Part shown: piece after piece, positions 20,516 through 32,299 of the stretch
Position numbering within the stretch: position 1 is the stretch's first letter
How the letters are laid out: each line of letters begins with the position of its first letter
Source: Polychytrium aggregatum
Lineage: Eukaryota > Chytridiomycota > Chytridiomycetes > Polychytriales
Length of the DNA stretch: 64,000 nucleotides
Direction of reading: 5' to 3'
NCBI RefSeq assembly: GCF_025602895.1
Contig: NW_026516261.1
Span: forward strand, 227,280-291,279
Translations under genes and position numbers: made by a program
The notes under the pieces: generated by a model
The model's database searches: none
The model's input: only the letters and a program-made list of their open reading frames with translations
What the model was told of the DNA's origin: nothing

Positions 20516-23417
20516 CCCCGACCAGTTGCCACAATGCCTGCCACCCCAACGCACCGTCGATCATCGCATCGACATCGAACCAGGCTCGTCGCCTCCGTCA
20601 AGACCGACGTACCAACTGTCGCTGACGGAGATGGACGAACTCAAGCGCCAGTTGGATGACCTCCTCGCCCATGGGTTCATCCGCCCGAGCCAGTCACCGT
20701 ATGGTGCACCAGTGCTCTTTGTCAAGAAGAAAGAAGGTGATCTCAGGATGTGCGTCGACTATCGCGCACTAAACAAACAGACCATCAAGAACACCTACCC
20801 GTTGCCCAGGATCGACGAGTTGATGGATCGTCTGAGTGGAGCAAAGGTCTTTAGCAAGATAGACCTCCGCTCAGGCTACCATCAGATCCGCATCCACGAG
20901 GATGATGTCCACAAGACCGCCTTCAGGACTCGCTACGGACTGTACGAGTTCCTAGTGCTGCCGTTCGGATTGACGAACGCACCTGCCACGTTCATGCAGC
21001 TGATGAACGATGTGTTCCGCCAAGAGCTCGACAACTCTGTCATCGTGTACCTGGATGATATCCTTGTGTACAGCAAGGATGAAGCGACCCATGAAGGTCA
21101 TGTCGCCCGCGTGCTGGCCAAGCTACGCGAGCACAAGTTGTATGCCAAACTGTCCAAGTGTGAGTTCTTCAAGAATCAAGTCCCGTTCCTGGGACACGTT
21201 GTCTCAGGAAGAGGAATCGAAGTCGACCCCGCCAAGGTCAAGTCTGTGGTCGAGTGGCCGCCGCTCGCATGCGTCTCTGACGTGCAGTCGTTTCTCGGTC
21301 TCGTCAACTACTACCGCCGATTCATCCCCGATCTGGCGCGCACTGCCGGTCCACTCACAGACCTACTCCGCAAAGAGTGCCCCTTCGTGTGGGACCACCC
21401 ACAACGCCAAGCGTTCGAGACCCTCAAGCACGCCTTGACGAACGCTCCTGTCCTCGCTGTGTTCGACCCGAACACGGATGTCTCCGTGCACACCGACGCC
21501 TCCGACTTTGCGGTGGGAGCTGTTTTGATGCAGGAGGGAAGGCCCGTTGCCTTCGAGTCGCGCAAACTGTCCCAACACGAGATCAACTATCCCGTGCACG
21601 AGAAGGAGCAGCTTGCGATCATCTACGCGCTGCAGAAGTTCCGAGTGTACCTCCACGGTACCGCCAAGCCCTTCAAGATTGTGACGGACCACCAGTCACT
21701 GCGTTACCTCGACACCAAGAAGAACCTGAGCCGACGCCAAGCGCGATGGATGGAGTTCCTCGCCGAGTACAACTACGAGGTTGTATACCAGAAAGGCAAA
21801 CTCAATGTGGTGCCTGACGCACTGTCCCGACGCCCCGACTACCAATTGGCGTCACTGTACGAGTCGACTGTCAGTGTCGACAACACGATGCTGGATGTTG
21901 TCCGAGACAACATCGCCAACGACAAACAGTTCGGAGAACTGTTCCGAAAGGTGTCTAAGCTCCCCAAGGACGACGAATCATCCGAGTACACAGTGCGTGA
22001 TGGCCTGCTCCTCCTGAAGAAGGACAGCCGTGTCTGTGTGCCGGACATTCCGTCGTTGAAGACCAAGTTGCTCCAAGAGGTCCACGACTCGCCCCTCGCT
22101 GGACACTTTGGAGTCGAGAAGACATACGACCGACTGGCCAAAGTCGCATACTGGCCTGGAATGAAGCGCACCGTCGAGAAGTACATCGAGTCCTGCCATA
22201 CCTGCAAGATGGTCAAGTCACGCACGACCCGAGAGCAAGGATTGCTGCAACCCCTGCCTGTTCCCGACCGCCCCTGGACCAGCATGTCCATGGATCTCAT
22301 CACGCATCTACCGACGACCAAGTTGGACCACGATGCAATCGCTGTCTTTGTCGACAGGTTCAGCAAGATGGCACACTTTGTGCCGTGCCAGACGACATGC
22401 TCCGCGCCTGACCTTGCACTGCTGTTCTTCAAGCATGTGTTCAAGCACCACGGCCTCCCAAAGTCCATCGTCAGTGATCGAGACCCCCGATTCACCTCCT
22501 TGTTTTGGACAAGTCTGTTCGACCATCTCGGCACCAAGCTGAACATGTCAACCTCGCACCACCAACAAACGGATGGACAGTCCGAGCGGACGATCCGCAC
22601 CCTCGAGCAATACCTGAGGACATACGCCTCGACCAGCCAAGACGACTGGGACATACAGCTGAGTCATGCAGAGTTTGCATACAACACCGCCAAGTCGAGC
22701 ACAACTGGCTTGAGCCCCTTTGAGGCGCTCTACGGATTCCAGCCTGATGTTCCCACCTCCTTGACACTGACCGAGTCCACGGCTGGATTGCCTCCCAAAC
22801 CAAGTGCCTTTGTCAAAGATCATCAAGTCCGACACAAGATGATCGCCGACGCGCTCACGGATGCGCAACAAGTGATGGCGAAGTACTACGACCGCCGACA
22901 CCAGGATGTCTCCTTTGAAGTTGGAGACCTTGTCTACCTGGACGCCGACAACATCAAGGTCCCCGAAGCCCAGTCAAAGAAGTTGTTGCCCAAGTACCGA
23001 GGACCGTTCAAGATAGCGGCCCGACCCAGTCCCCTCAACTACCTGTTGGACTTGCCACCTGGAAGCAAGCTCCATCCTGTCTTCCATGTGTCCAAGCTGC
23101 GTCGCCACACGACCCGCAGTCCAGCACAGTTCCCCGACGCCGACGAAGGTGTCCCGGACGACGCACCACTGGAAGACGACCTCGGACAATACTATACTCA
23201 AGAATATGAAGTCGAAAGGATCGTGAGGCACAAGAAAGTGGCTGATGGGTCACTTCGGTTTTATGTCAAGTGGGTTGGTTACCCACACTCGGGCAACACA
23301 TGGCAAACACTGGAGGACTTGTCCCATGCACCCGAGGAGCTGAGTAAATACGGTAAACACCTCGAGGAGCCCCAAATAAAGAGCACACGCAGGGCTCCTC
23401 GCAGGAAGCCTTCTTAA
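20516..23417 (+). pseudogene. pol: A2 pol 3' part: RT to chromodomain
   Basis: Continuation of A2 pol after A4: linker, reverse transcriptase, RNase H, integrase and chromodomain, open to the normal stop. It is detached from its frameshift site and protease and now lies behind the A4 3' LTR. A downstream ATG at 20526 would keep the frame open, but no such product is expected. Confidence 0.93.
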
Positions 23418-23426
23418 GTGTGGGAG

Positions 23427-23735
23427 TGTAGGAGATGGTATCTCCGACGCTGTGCTGCGCGTACTGCGCGTACTGCGCGGCGCAGTGGGTCGTGACCTGT
23501 GCTGCGCTTTGCGTTTTCACGCACCGCAGGCAGGCCACCGCAGGGTATACCTGCGGGTTGCCCCCGTTCCCCCCGTTTGTCTGGAGTTCGGTTTTATCGT
23601 GAATAAACGTAAGTGCTCCCCGAGCTCACCCGTCCGCTAGAGTAGCCTAGCACCGCCCTGTTCTGCCCCGTCCTGTCTTGTCTTGTACCCCCTCCCTCCC
23701 CGTCTTGCCCCAACGTCCCAGTAGTGGACGTTACA
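23427..23735 (+). repeat. 3' LTR of A2
   Basis: 309-bp LTR after the purine tract at 23417-23426, followed by ACGGA (23736-23740), where A1 pol resumes. Confidence 0.96.
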
Positions 23736-24591
23736 ACGGATGTCTCCGTGCACACCGACGCCTCCGACTTTGCGGTGGGAGCTGTTTTGATGCAGGAGGG
23801 AAGGCCCGTTGCCTTCGAGTCGCGCAAACTGTCCCAACACGAGATCAACTATCCCGTGCACGAGAAGGAGCAGCTTGCGATCATCTACGCGCTGCAGAAG
23901 TTCCGAGTGTACCTCCACGGTACCGCCAAGCCCTTCAAGATTGTGACGGACCACCAGTCACTGCGTTACCTCGACACCAAGAAGAACCTGAGCCGACGCC
24001 AAGCGCGATGGATGGAGTTCCTCGCCGAGTACAACTACGAGGTTGTATACCAGAAAGGCAAACTCAATGTGGTGCCTGACGCACTGTCCCGACGCCCCGA
24101 CTACCAATTGGCGTCACTGTACGAGTCGACTGTCAGTGTCGACAACACGATGCTGGATGTTGTCCGAGACAACATCGCCAACGACAAACAGTTCGGAGAA
24201 CTGTTCCGAAAGGTGTCTAAGCTCCCCAAGGACGACGAATCATCCGAGTACACAGTGCGTGATGGCCTGCTCCTCCTGAAGAAGGACAGCCGTGTCTGTG
24301 TGCCGGACATTCCGTCGTTGAAGACCAAGTTGCTCCAAGAGGTCCACGACTCGCCCCTCGCTGGACACTTTGGAGTCGAGAAGACATACGACCGACTGGC
24401 CAAAGTCGCATACTGGCCTGGAATGAAGCGCACCGTCGAGAAGTACATCGAGTCCTGCCATACCTGCAAGATGGTCAAGTCACGCACGACCCGAGAGCAA
24501 GGATTGCTGCAACCCCTGCCTGTTCCCGACCGCCCCTGGACCAGCATGTCCATGGATCTCATCACGCATCTACCGACGACCAAGTTGGACC
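23736..24591 (+). pseudogene. A1 pol fragment 2: RNase H to start of integrase
   Basis: A1 pol between its two insertions: RNase H ([11 protein letters not shown]), the integrase zinc-binding region ([10 protein letters not shown]) and the first catalytic Asp block (MDLITHLP). It ends at GGACC (24587-24591), the left duplication of A3; coding resumes at 48021. Confidence 0.93.
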
Positions 24592-24900
24592 TGTAGGAGA
24601 TGGTATCTCCGACGCTGTGCTGCGCGTACTGCGCGTACTGCGCGGCGCAGTGGGTCGTGACCTGTGCTGCGCTTTGCGTTTTCACGCACCGCAGGCAGGC
24701 CACCGCAGGGTATACCTGCGGGTTGCCCCCGTTCCCCCCGTTTGTCTGGAGTTCGGTTTTATCGTGAATAAACGTAAGTGCTCCCCGAGCTCACCCGTCC
24801 GCTAGAGTAGCCTAGCACCGCCCTGTTCTGCCCCGTCCTGTCTTGTCTTGTACCCCCTCCCTCCCCGTCTTGCCCCAACGTCCCAGTAGTGGACGTTACA
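24592..24900 (+). repeat. 5' LTR of A3
   Basis: 309 bp, preceded by GGACC and followed by the primer-binding site at 24901. Confidence 0.96.
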
Positions 24901-25022
24901 TGGTAGCATCGGAAATCCTCGTCTTGTTTTCGTCCTGTTTGTCCTCTTTCTAGATCCTCAAGCTGGATCCCGCCTCTCTTGCCGACCGACTCTCCTCTCT
25001 GTCCCTGGAGCCTGCCCCTGCC

Positions 25023-25844
25023 ATGAGCAACCCCCGCCCACTTCCGGAAGCCTTCCTCAAGACCTTCCGTGCCCCAGTGTTTACTGGGAAGAGCCGCTCC
25101 TCCTCGGTGGAGGACTGGCTGCAGCAACTCGAGGACTACCTCGATGCTGCCCAAGTCGCCCCCACCCACCACATCGTCGCCGCCAAGCTCTGCTTAAAGG
25201 ACCAGGCGTACCGTTGGTACCGCCGCCAAGGGTTCGACGAGCAGAGCGAAGGTGTGTTTGACGACTTCAAGGACCGCCTCCGTCGCCGCTTCGGCAGCCC
25301 CAATGCTGAACTCATTGCCCGTGACAAGCTATACTCTCTCGTGCAGCGTGGTTCTGTGACCCGCTACATCGAGGAGTTTGAAGACCTCTCCTCCCAGATT
25401 GAGGAGCTGGGCTCTGCTGATGCGATGTACCTCTTCCAGAAGGGCCTCAAGCCCAAGATCAGAGAGTACATCGCCAGCAACCCTGATGCCCGCAAGTCCC
25501 TGGACGTGATGATGGACGTTGCCGAGAACCTCGACAACGTCCAGTACCATGGCCGCCAGTTCTACCCGCAGCTGGCAGGCGGCCATCGGTCTCATCACGT
25601 CCCAGCCCGTCCGCCTCGCCCGGCCCCGCCCGCAAGACCCATGCCTGAGCCCATGGACGTTGACGTCAACGCCATGGAGGCTCGTGGCCCTCCCCGCTCC
25701 CGGTTCCAGCAAGCTGCCACTGTCTCCCCCAAGGACAGACAGAAGCAGGAGGACCTCCGCCATGGTTCCTGCTTCTTCTGTCACCGACCGGGACACCAGG
25801 CCAAGGAGTGCCCCATGAAGTCGGGAAACGGCCGACCCTACTAG
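25023..25844 (+). CDS. gag: A3 Gag
   Basis: Intact 273-aa Gag with CCHC knuckle. The frameshift heptamer is 25823-25829 and the hairpin 25837-25866. The pol it should fuse to is interrupted about 1 kb downstream by A6. Confidence 0.93.
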   Translation: MSNPRPLPEAFLKTFRAPVFTGKSRSSSVEDWLQQLEDYLDAAQVAPTHHIVAAKLCLKDQAYRWYRRQGFDEQSEGVFDDFKDRLRRRFGSPNAELIARDKLYSLVQRGSVTRYIEEFEDLSSQIEELGSADAMYLFQKGLKPKIREYIASNPDARKSLDVMMDVAENLDNVQYHGRQFYPQLAGGHRSHHVPARPPRPAPPARPMPEPMDVDVNAMEARGPPRSRFQQAATVSPKDRQKQEDLRHGSCFFCHRPGHQAKECPMKSGNGRPY

Positions 25845-26873
25845 GTGGCTCTGGAGCCCTAGTAGGAGACCAACGCCGTGGATTGCTCAATGCAGTCCAC
25901 GCGTCTCCAGAGGAAGTTCACCTCGCCCCCTCCCCCGAAGGAGAAACAAACCAAGTGTTGTGCGTCGTGCGAGAGGTGCATGGTGGCGCAAGCCGCCTGC
26001 CTCTCCACGAACGTGAAGAGAAAACCAAAATTGAAAACCAAAACAAAAAAGAAAATCAAGAACCCTTGAGGGACAGGACCGCCTGTGCCCTCACCCCTGT
26101 CAAGTCGTGTGTGTCGGATGCTTCCGACATGTGTCCGCAAGCCGTGGACGTCGTGTGCAATGGCGTGCTGACGCCGCAGGCCCCCGCAATGGCCGAACCC
26201 TATCCAAAATGTCCGAGTGGCCGTGATGAAGCCAACCAAGACCAAGTGTCGCCCGTTCCCCCAAGTCAAGTCATGGTGCAGGAGGCTGTGCAGGAGGACC
26301 ATGAAGAGTCCCTGCTGTACCTCCCTGCCACCGTCCAAGGTCACACCGTCCGAATGATGGTGGACTCTGGAGCAAGCTGCAACTTTGTCAGCAGACGCTT
26401 GCTCCAGGAGCTCAACATACATGCAACCAAGAAGAAGTCGCCGATGAGTGTGGCGCTTGCAGACGATCGTGTGCAGCAGTGCACACACCAAGTGGTCCTG
26501 CGAGTGGCCCTCCATCCCAAGTACCATCCTGTCCTGTTGTTCCAAGTGATCGACACCAAGTTCGATGCCATCCTCGGCATGAGCTGGCTTGCTCGTGCCG
26601 AGCCGACTCCAGTCGTCGACTGGAAAGGCCGCACTGTCCGTGTTGGCCCTGACATTGTCCTGCAGGGCATGGCCTCACCCAACATGCCACCTCTCCTCTC
26701 AGCCATGCAATTCAAGAGGCTGATCAAGAAGGACACGTCGTTCCTCTGTGTCGTGCGTGAGGTCGACGACACCGACCAAGCCGGTCCCGGTCCCCCGCCT
26801 GTGGTGACCAAGCTGCTCGACGAGTACAAGGACGTATTCCCCGACCAGTTGCCACAATGCCTGCCACCCCAAC
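25808..26873 (+). pseudogene. pol: A3 pol 5' part: protease, cut by A6
   Basis: Protease-containing part of Pol (DSGA present), ending at CCAAC (26869-26873), 30 bp further along the element than the site where A4 entered A2. The 3' part resumes at 44831. Frameshifted Gag plus protease could still be made here and would end with the first two codons of the A6 LTR. Confidence 0.92.
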
Positions 26874-27182
26874 TGTAGGAGATGGTATCTCCGACGCTGT
26901 GCTGCGCGTACTGCGCGTACTGCGCGGCGCAGTGGGTCGTGACCTGTGCTGCGCTTTGCGTTTTCACGCACCGCAGGCAGGCCACCGCAGGGTATACCTG
27001 CGGGTTGCCCCCGTTCCCCCCGTTTGTCTGGAGTTCGGTTTTATCGTGAATAAACGTAAGTGCTCCCCGAGCTCACCCGTCCGCTAGAGTAGCCTAGCAC
27101 CGCCCTGTTCTGCCCCGTCCTGTCTTGTCTTGTACCCCCTCCCTCCCCGTCTTGCCCCAACGTCCCAGTAGTGGACGTTACA
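26874..27182 (+). repeat. 5' LTR of A6
   Basis: 309-bp family A LTR followed by the primer-binding site at 27183. Confidence 0.96.
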
Positions 27183-27304
27183 TGGTAGCATCGGAAATCC
27201 TCGTCTTGTTTTCGTCCTGTTTGTCCTCTTTCTAGATCCTCAAGCTGGATCCCGCCTCTCTTGCCGACCGACTCTCCTCTCTGTCCCTGGAGCCTGCCCC
27301 TGCC

Positions 27305-27620
27305 ATGAGCAACCCCCGCCCACTTCCGGAAGCCTTCCTCAAGACCTTCCGTGCCCCAGTGTTTACTGGGAAGAGCCGCTCCTCCTCGGTGGAGGACTGG
27401 CTGCAGCAACTCGAGGACTACCTCGATGCTGCCCAAGTCGCCCCCACCCACCACATCGTCGCCGCCAAGCTCTGCTTAAAGGACCAGGCGTACCGTTGGT
27501 ACCGCCGCCAAGGGTTCGACGAGCAGAGCGAAGGTGTGTTTGACGACTTCAAGGACCGCCTCCGTCGCCGCTTCGGCAGCCCCAATGCTGAACTCATTGC
27601 CCGTGACAAGCTATACTCTC
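27305..27620 (+). pseudogene. A6 gag 5' part
   Basis: First 105 codons of Gag, ending in the CTCTC duplication (27616-27620) at the edge of B2. The frame reads into the B2 LTR and stops near 27673. The 3' part resumes at 34025. Confidence 0.93.
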
Positions 27621-28411
27621 TGTTAGAGTCCGAAGGGGACTCAACGGCAAAAGAAGAAGTGAGCTCGAAGTGAGCTCAGGGAAGGCAAGGGTAAAGTCCG
27701 AAGTGGACTCGGAGAGGGAGCGAGGGAAGCAAAGATCCGTTCAAGATAAGACTAGTCTCGAAATGAGACGTGAGGAACACTCAGAGAATAAAGTAGAAGG
27801 CACTTTATTTAGTCCTATTTTGAACGCTGAGGTTCGACTACACATCGCGGGGGTCAGGCTATTTATAGACAAGTCCGGACTTGGCAGCGAAGGGCGGCCA
27901 AGGGAGGGAAAAGTGGGCGATCGAGCAGGGCGAAGGGGGCGATGCACGAACGAGGGCCGAGAAGGACCACCGAGACAGGCAGAGAACCAAAGCGAGGGAG
28001 GCGCAAGCAAAAGCGAAGCACCTGGCAGGAGAAACGTGCAAAGGCGAAGCAATGTGACTCAACGTCCAAGAAGCGGATTGGTCAAGTATAAGGTTGGGGC
28101 AAATGCATGCGAGATGAACAAGAGATCGGGGCGGTCAGGCAGGTCATGAGTCACCGGTGGTGGGACACATGACCGGCAGCCGAATTGCAACCAATCGCAG
28201 CAAGGCGCGTGCACAAACAAACCGGCGCGTGCGAAGAAGACAAAGGAAGCGGAGCAGCGCGGGGAAACGGAAGTGCGGAAGGAGCGGAAATGGCAGGCAA
28301 AAGGCGGAAAATTGGAGGGGAACTGCAAAGCTACACACAAACAAACAGAAAGGCAAAAGAACAGCCAAGTGTGCAGTCAAAGTGGAGAACAAGCAGAAGC
28401 TATCCCTAACA
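27621..28411 (-). repeat. 3' LTR of B2
   Basis: 791 bp; the purine tract GGAAGGGGATGA (28423-28412, minus strand) directly precedes it in element orientation. Confidence 0.95.
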
Positions 28412-28423
28412 TCATCCCCTTCC

Positions 28424-31400
28424 TTAGCGACGAACTCCGGGCGTCGCCTTCGGCTTTGAGGGATAGCGAAGGTGGAAGTCAGCAACAAGATCAGTGGCGT
28501 GGGAAACATTGGCAGCGGGCTCCCAAGACCGGTCAGTCTCGGAATAGCCCTTCCACTGAACCAAGTACTGTAAGCGACCACGGAAGAGCCGAGAATCGAG
28601 AACAGTCTCGACCTCAAACTCTTCCTGGGAGTCAACAAGAATGGGTGGAGGTTCGGGTTGGGTGAACTCGGGAACAATGTCCTTCGTTCGGGGTTCAAGG
28701 AGGGATACATGAAAGACGGGGTGGACTTTGAGTGTGGAAGGGAGTTTAAGTTCAAAGGCAACGGGGTTGATGCGGCGAAGAACTTTAAAGGGGCCAAGCT
28801 TTTTCTGATCAAGCTTGTTGGAGGGACGAAGGGTGCGGATGTGGCGACGATCAAGAAAAACGAGGTCGCCAACGGAGATGTCGGGAGTGGGGAGACGGGA
28901 TTTGTTGGCCTGCAAAGTGTAGGACTCTTGGGCAACCCGGAGGTTGGCCTTGAGATCCTCGAGAACGGTCTGAAGTCGGTCGACACGTTCTTCGGCAGAG
29001 GGCACAACAGAAGGATCACGGATGATGGAGGGATCAAAAATGGGGTGATGGCCATGGACTGCAAAGAAGGGAGTCATGCCAGTGGAGGTGTTTTCCGAGT
29101 TGTTGTAAGTGAACTCGGCAAGGGGAAGGTGAAGGGTCCAGTCGTCTTGCAGGTAATTGCAATGGATACGCAAATACTGCTCGATGACCTGGTTGAGAAC
29201 CTCGGTCGAACCGTCGGTCTCGGGGTGGAAGGCAGAAGAAAGGGAAATCTTCGTCTTCAGAAGCTCATTGAAGCGCCTCCAGAAGGCCGAAGTAAACTGA
29301 GTTCCTCGGTCCGAAACAATAGACCGGGGACAACCATGCAAGCGGAAGATGTGGGAGAGGAAGAGTTCGGCGGTTTGCTCGCCTGTAACCGTCTTCGTGG
29401 TGGGCACAAAGTGTGCTTGTTTGGACAGGCGGTCCTTAACCACGAAGATGGAGTCAAAGCCGTTCGAAGGTGGGAGATCCGTGATGAAGTCCATCGACAG
29501 GTCCCACCAACGTTCGGAAGGAACGGGGAGAGGGTGAAGTAAACCATAAGGGGAGTGACGGGACGGCTTGGCTCGCTGGCACGCTTCACAATTAGCAATG
29601 AAGCGACGCACAGACTTACGAAGCCGGGGCCAGTGAAAGTCCCGGGAGATGAGCTCAACGGTCTTGGCAAGACCAAAGTGACCAGCGGCAGCGGAGCAGT
29701 GACGTTGCTCAAACACTTTGAGCTGGAGCTCGGGGGAAGGGACAACGATCAGGTCTTTAAAGTAAAGGAGACCGTCACGGAAGGAGTAATCGCCATCAAG
29801 ACGTTTGGCGTTGAAGTCAGAAAGAAGGGAACAAGAAAGGGTGGCAGCTCGAATCTCGGAAAGAAAATCGGGGTTCGAGCCGATAACGGTGATGCTGTCG
29901 AGAGAAATAGACTCGAACAGCTGAAGGAAGTTGGTGGAGTGGAGGGAGTCACCAGGCTTTATCTCAAAGTCAGAACGGCGACTGAGAGCATCGGCTTTGG
30001 TGTTGAGGCGACCAGGGCGGTGGTAAATGCGAAAAGCAAAATCAGAAAGGAATTGGGCCCACCGGAACTGGCGGCGAGAAAGTTGGGAAGCGGAAGTGAA
30101 CCGGGTGAGGTTCTGGTGATCAGAGAAAACAAGAGTGGGATGATCGGGGTCGGCAGCCATCAAGTAATGACGCCAGGCAGTAAAGGAATCGACAATAGCA
30201 AGGAGCTCTTTGTCGTGGGTGTCATAATTCACCTCGGCGGGACGGAATTGCCGAGAGTGAAAAGCAACGGGGTGAAGAGCGCCGTCAGGGTCAAACTGGG
30301 AAAGGACGGCACCCAGAGCAAAGTCAGAAGCATCGGGCTCGATGACAGCGGGTTTGGAGAAATCAAAGTAACGAAGAATAGGTGCGGAAGTGAATGAACG
30401 TTTAAGAGAATCAAAAGCCTCTTGGGCCTCGGGAGACCAAGAGAAGGTGGAGGATTTGGTGGTGAGTGAAGTCAAAGGACGAGCAAGTGCGGAAAAGTCC
30501 TTGACGAAGCGGCGGTAAAAGTTTGCGAAACCAATAAAAACTTGGATGTCGCGAGCAGAAGAGGGAACAGGCCAAAGGGAAACGGCCTCGACCTTGGCAG
30601 GGTCCATTTTAATGCCATCGGCAGAAATGATCATGCCGAGAAAGTCAACTTCAGAAAGGTCAAAAGAACACTTGGCCGGATTGACCTTAAGAGAGTGTTC
30701 ACGAAGGCGAGAAAGAACAAGCTTAACATGCTCCTCATGCTCCAGGGGATCTTTTGAGAAGATCAGGATGTCGTCAAGATAAATGACAACACAGACACCA
30801 AGGAGGTCCGAGAAGATGTCGTTCATAAAAAACTGAAAAGCAGCGGGGGCATTCGAAAGACCAAAGGGGATAACATTGTACTCGTAAGAGCCAGATTTGC
30901 AAACAAAAGCAGTCTTCCACTCATCGCCCTTCTTGACACGAACCAAGTGGTAAGCATCAGGAAGGTCAAGGTGTGAGAAGACGCGGGCAGAAGAAAGTTT
31001 ATCCAGAAGATCCTGGAAGAGGGGAAGAGGGTAGCGGTTCTTCTTCGTGATGGCATTGAGGCCCCGGTAGTCGACGCAAAGGCGAAGACCACCATTGGGC
31101 TTCTTCACGAAGAAGCAGGGAGCACCAACGGGAGAAGAGGATTTGGAGATCCAACCACGTGCGAGGGCGTTGGTCAGATACTCCGAAAGAGCAGATTCCT
31201 CGGCCGGGGACAAAGGATAGACTTTCCCCGGCTTTGGCAAACGAGGTTCCTTTCCATCCTCGGTCCGTACAAACTCAATAGACAAGTCATACGGACGGTG
31301 AGGAGGCAAGGAAGAAGGAGGGTCAGACTTGAGGCTGAAAACGTCGCCAAACTCATTGTATTTGAGCGGGACACCTCGAGAGTCAACAGGGGTGCCAGAC

Positions 31401-32299
31401 TCGGCATACACCTTCGTCGTGAGCACGGACCTTATCGACACCGTAGGATACGTCTCCGGCGAAGGAGGACGGATATCCATTTGGGCAGCGAAAATGTCGA
31501 GCTTGTCTTCCCGTGCAAGACGGAGAAGACTCGCCGCATTAACGAGCTCAATGTCGGGCGAAGATAAAGCCGTTGGCTCTTCAGAAAGCGAAGCAGAGTC
31601 AAGGCGGGAAGAAAGGGAAGGCGAAGTGCCAAAGGAGGGAACCGGTGTAAGGGAAGGACCGGAGGGAGGAGTCAAAGGCGAAGTGCCCGAAGGGGGAGGC
31701 GAATAGCCGGAAGGGGACGAAGTGTCCAAGGAGGAAGCAGAGACATCCGCGAGGATGTGTCCATCAGCAAGGCAAGAGGGATCGGAGAACGAAAGGGAGA
31801 GGGACTTCCAATTGACAACTGGATTATGCAAGCGCATCCAGGGAAGACCAAGAGTGATGGGAGTGGTGGAGAGTCGAGTCACAAGAAAAGAAATCGACTC
31901 GGTGTGGGAACCAATGGTCAACGTCACAGGAACGGTTTGGAAACGAATGAAACCGGCCGAAGAACCATCAGCAAGGGAAACGGAGTAGGGAGTAGAAAGA
32001 GGGATAAGAGAGAGTTTATGGAGATCCGCAAAGGCAGGATCAATGAGGGCAAGAGCGGTGCATCCATCATCAATAAAGACAGAAAGGGAGATGGAGACCG
32101 GGCCAGAAAGACTCATGACGACAAGGGTGGCCGGAAGAAGAAGCTTATCGTCCGATAATGACGAGTCAGAGGGGGAAGATGTTCGTATCGCCGAACAGAC
32201 CACCTCGCTTACTTGCGAGGTGCTGCTCGGCTGTGGGCATTTCCCGAGTTCCGTTTGACCAGAACCGGGCACTGCTGAACATCGCGACTGCCGGGACAA
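28424..32299 (-). CDS. pol: B2 Pol polyprotein, complete
   Basis: 1291-codon open frame with its native C-terminus. Aspartic protease-like region with DDG at 77-79 in place of the usual D(S/T)G; reverse transcriptase with YLDD 507-510; RNase H; integrase with HHCC (CEACQRAK) and D-D-E blocks; GPY/F module; C-terminal chromodomain (YLVQWKGY, SWEP) and a short basic tail. The frame opens at a TTG inside the gag overlap, and no ATG lies at its start, so it is probably made only as a Gag-Pol fusion by -1 frameshift at 32245-32239. It overlaps gag by about 90 nt. Against B1, only the tail after the A5 insertion differs. Confidence 0.94.
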   Translation of the reverse strand: MSRQSRCSAVPGSGQTELGKCPQPSSTSQVSEVVCSAIRTSSPSDSSLSDDKLLLPATLVVMSLSGPVSISLSVFIDDGCTALALIDPAFADLHKLSLIPLSTPYSVSLADGSSAGFIRFQTVPVTLTIGSHTESISFLVTRLSTTPITLGLPWMRLHNPVVNWKSLSLSFSDPSCLADGHILADVSASSLDTSSPSGYSPPPSGTSPLTPPSGPSLTPVPSFGTSPSLSSRLDSASLSEEPTALSSPDIELVNAASLLRLAREDKLDIFAAQMDIRPPSPETYPTVSIRSVLTTKVYAESGTPVDSRGVPLKYNEFGDVFSLKSDPPSSLPPHRPYDLSIEFVRTEDGKEPRLPKPGKVYPLSPAEESALSEYLTNALARGWISKSSSPVGAPCFFVKKPNGGLRLCVDYRGLNAITKKNRYPLPLFQDLLDKLSSARVFSHLDLPDAYHLVRVKKGDEWKTAFVCKSGSYEYNVIPFGLSNAPAAFQFFMNDIFSDLLGVCVVIYLDDILIFSKDPLEHEEHVKLVLSRLREHSLKVNPAKCSFDLSEVDFLGMIISADGIKMDPAKVEAVSLWPVPSSARDIQVFIGFANFYRRFVKDFSALARPLTSLTTKSSTFSWSPEAQEAFDSLKRSFTSAPILRYFDFSKPAVIEPDASDFALGAVLSQFDPDGALHPVAFHSRQFRPAEVNYDTHDKELLAIVDSFTAWRHYLMAADPDHPTLVFSDHQNLTRFTSASQLSRRQFRWAQFLSDFAFRIYHRPGRLNTKADALSRRSDFEIKPGDSLHSTNFLQLFESISLDSITVIGSNPDFLSEIRAATLSCSLLSDFNAKRLDGDYSFRDGLLYFKDLIVVPSPELQLKVFEQRHCSAAAGHFGLAKTVELISRDFHWPRLRKSVRRFIANCEACQRAKPSRHSPYGLLHPLPVPSERWWDLSMDFITDLPPSNGFDSIFVVKDRLSKQAHFVPTTKTVTGEQTAELFLSHIFRLHGCPRSIVSDRGTQFTSAFWRRFNELLKTKISLSSAFHPETDGSTEVLNQVIEQYLRIHCNYLQDDWTLHLPLAEFTYNNSENTSTGMTPFFAVHGHHPIFDPSIIRDPSVVPSAEERVDRLQTVLEDLKANLRVAQESYTLQANKSRLPTPDISVGDLVFLDRRHIRTLRPSNKLDQKKLGPFKVLRRINPVAFELKLPSTLKVHPVFHVSLLEPRTKDIVPEFTQPEPPPILVDSQEEFEVETVLDSRLFRGRLQYLVQWKGYSETDRSWEPAANVSHATDLVADFHLRYPSKPKATPGVRR
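32190..32245 (-). promoter_or_regulatory. -1 ribosomal frameshift signal, family B (B2)
   Basis: Same signal as in B1: GGGAAAT at 32245-32239 (minus strand), 7-nt spacer, and a bulged hairpin over 32231-32190 with the gag stop in its loop. Confidence 0.85.

Larger units (their letters stand above)
916..23735 (+). mobile_element. A2: family A element inserted in A1 pol
   Basis: 5' LTR 916-1224, 3' LTR 23427-23735, target duplication ACGGA on both sides (911-915 and 23736-23740). Its own pol is split by A4 (3168-20515). The pieces 916-3167 and 20521-23735 sum to exactly 5467 bp, equal to the uninterrupted copy A5. The gag gene is complete; pol is interrupted between protease and reverse transcriptase, so A2 is non-autonomous. 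Confidence 0.96.
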
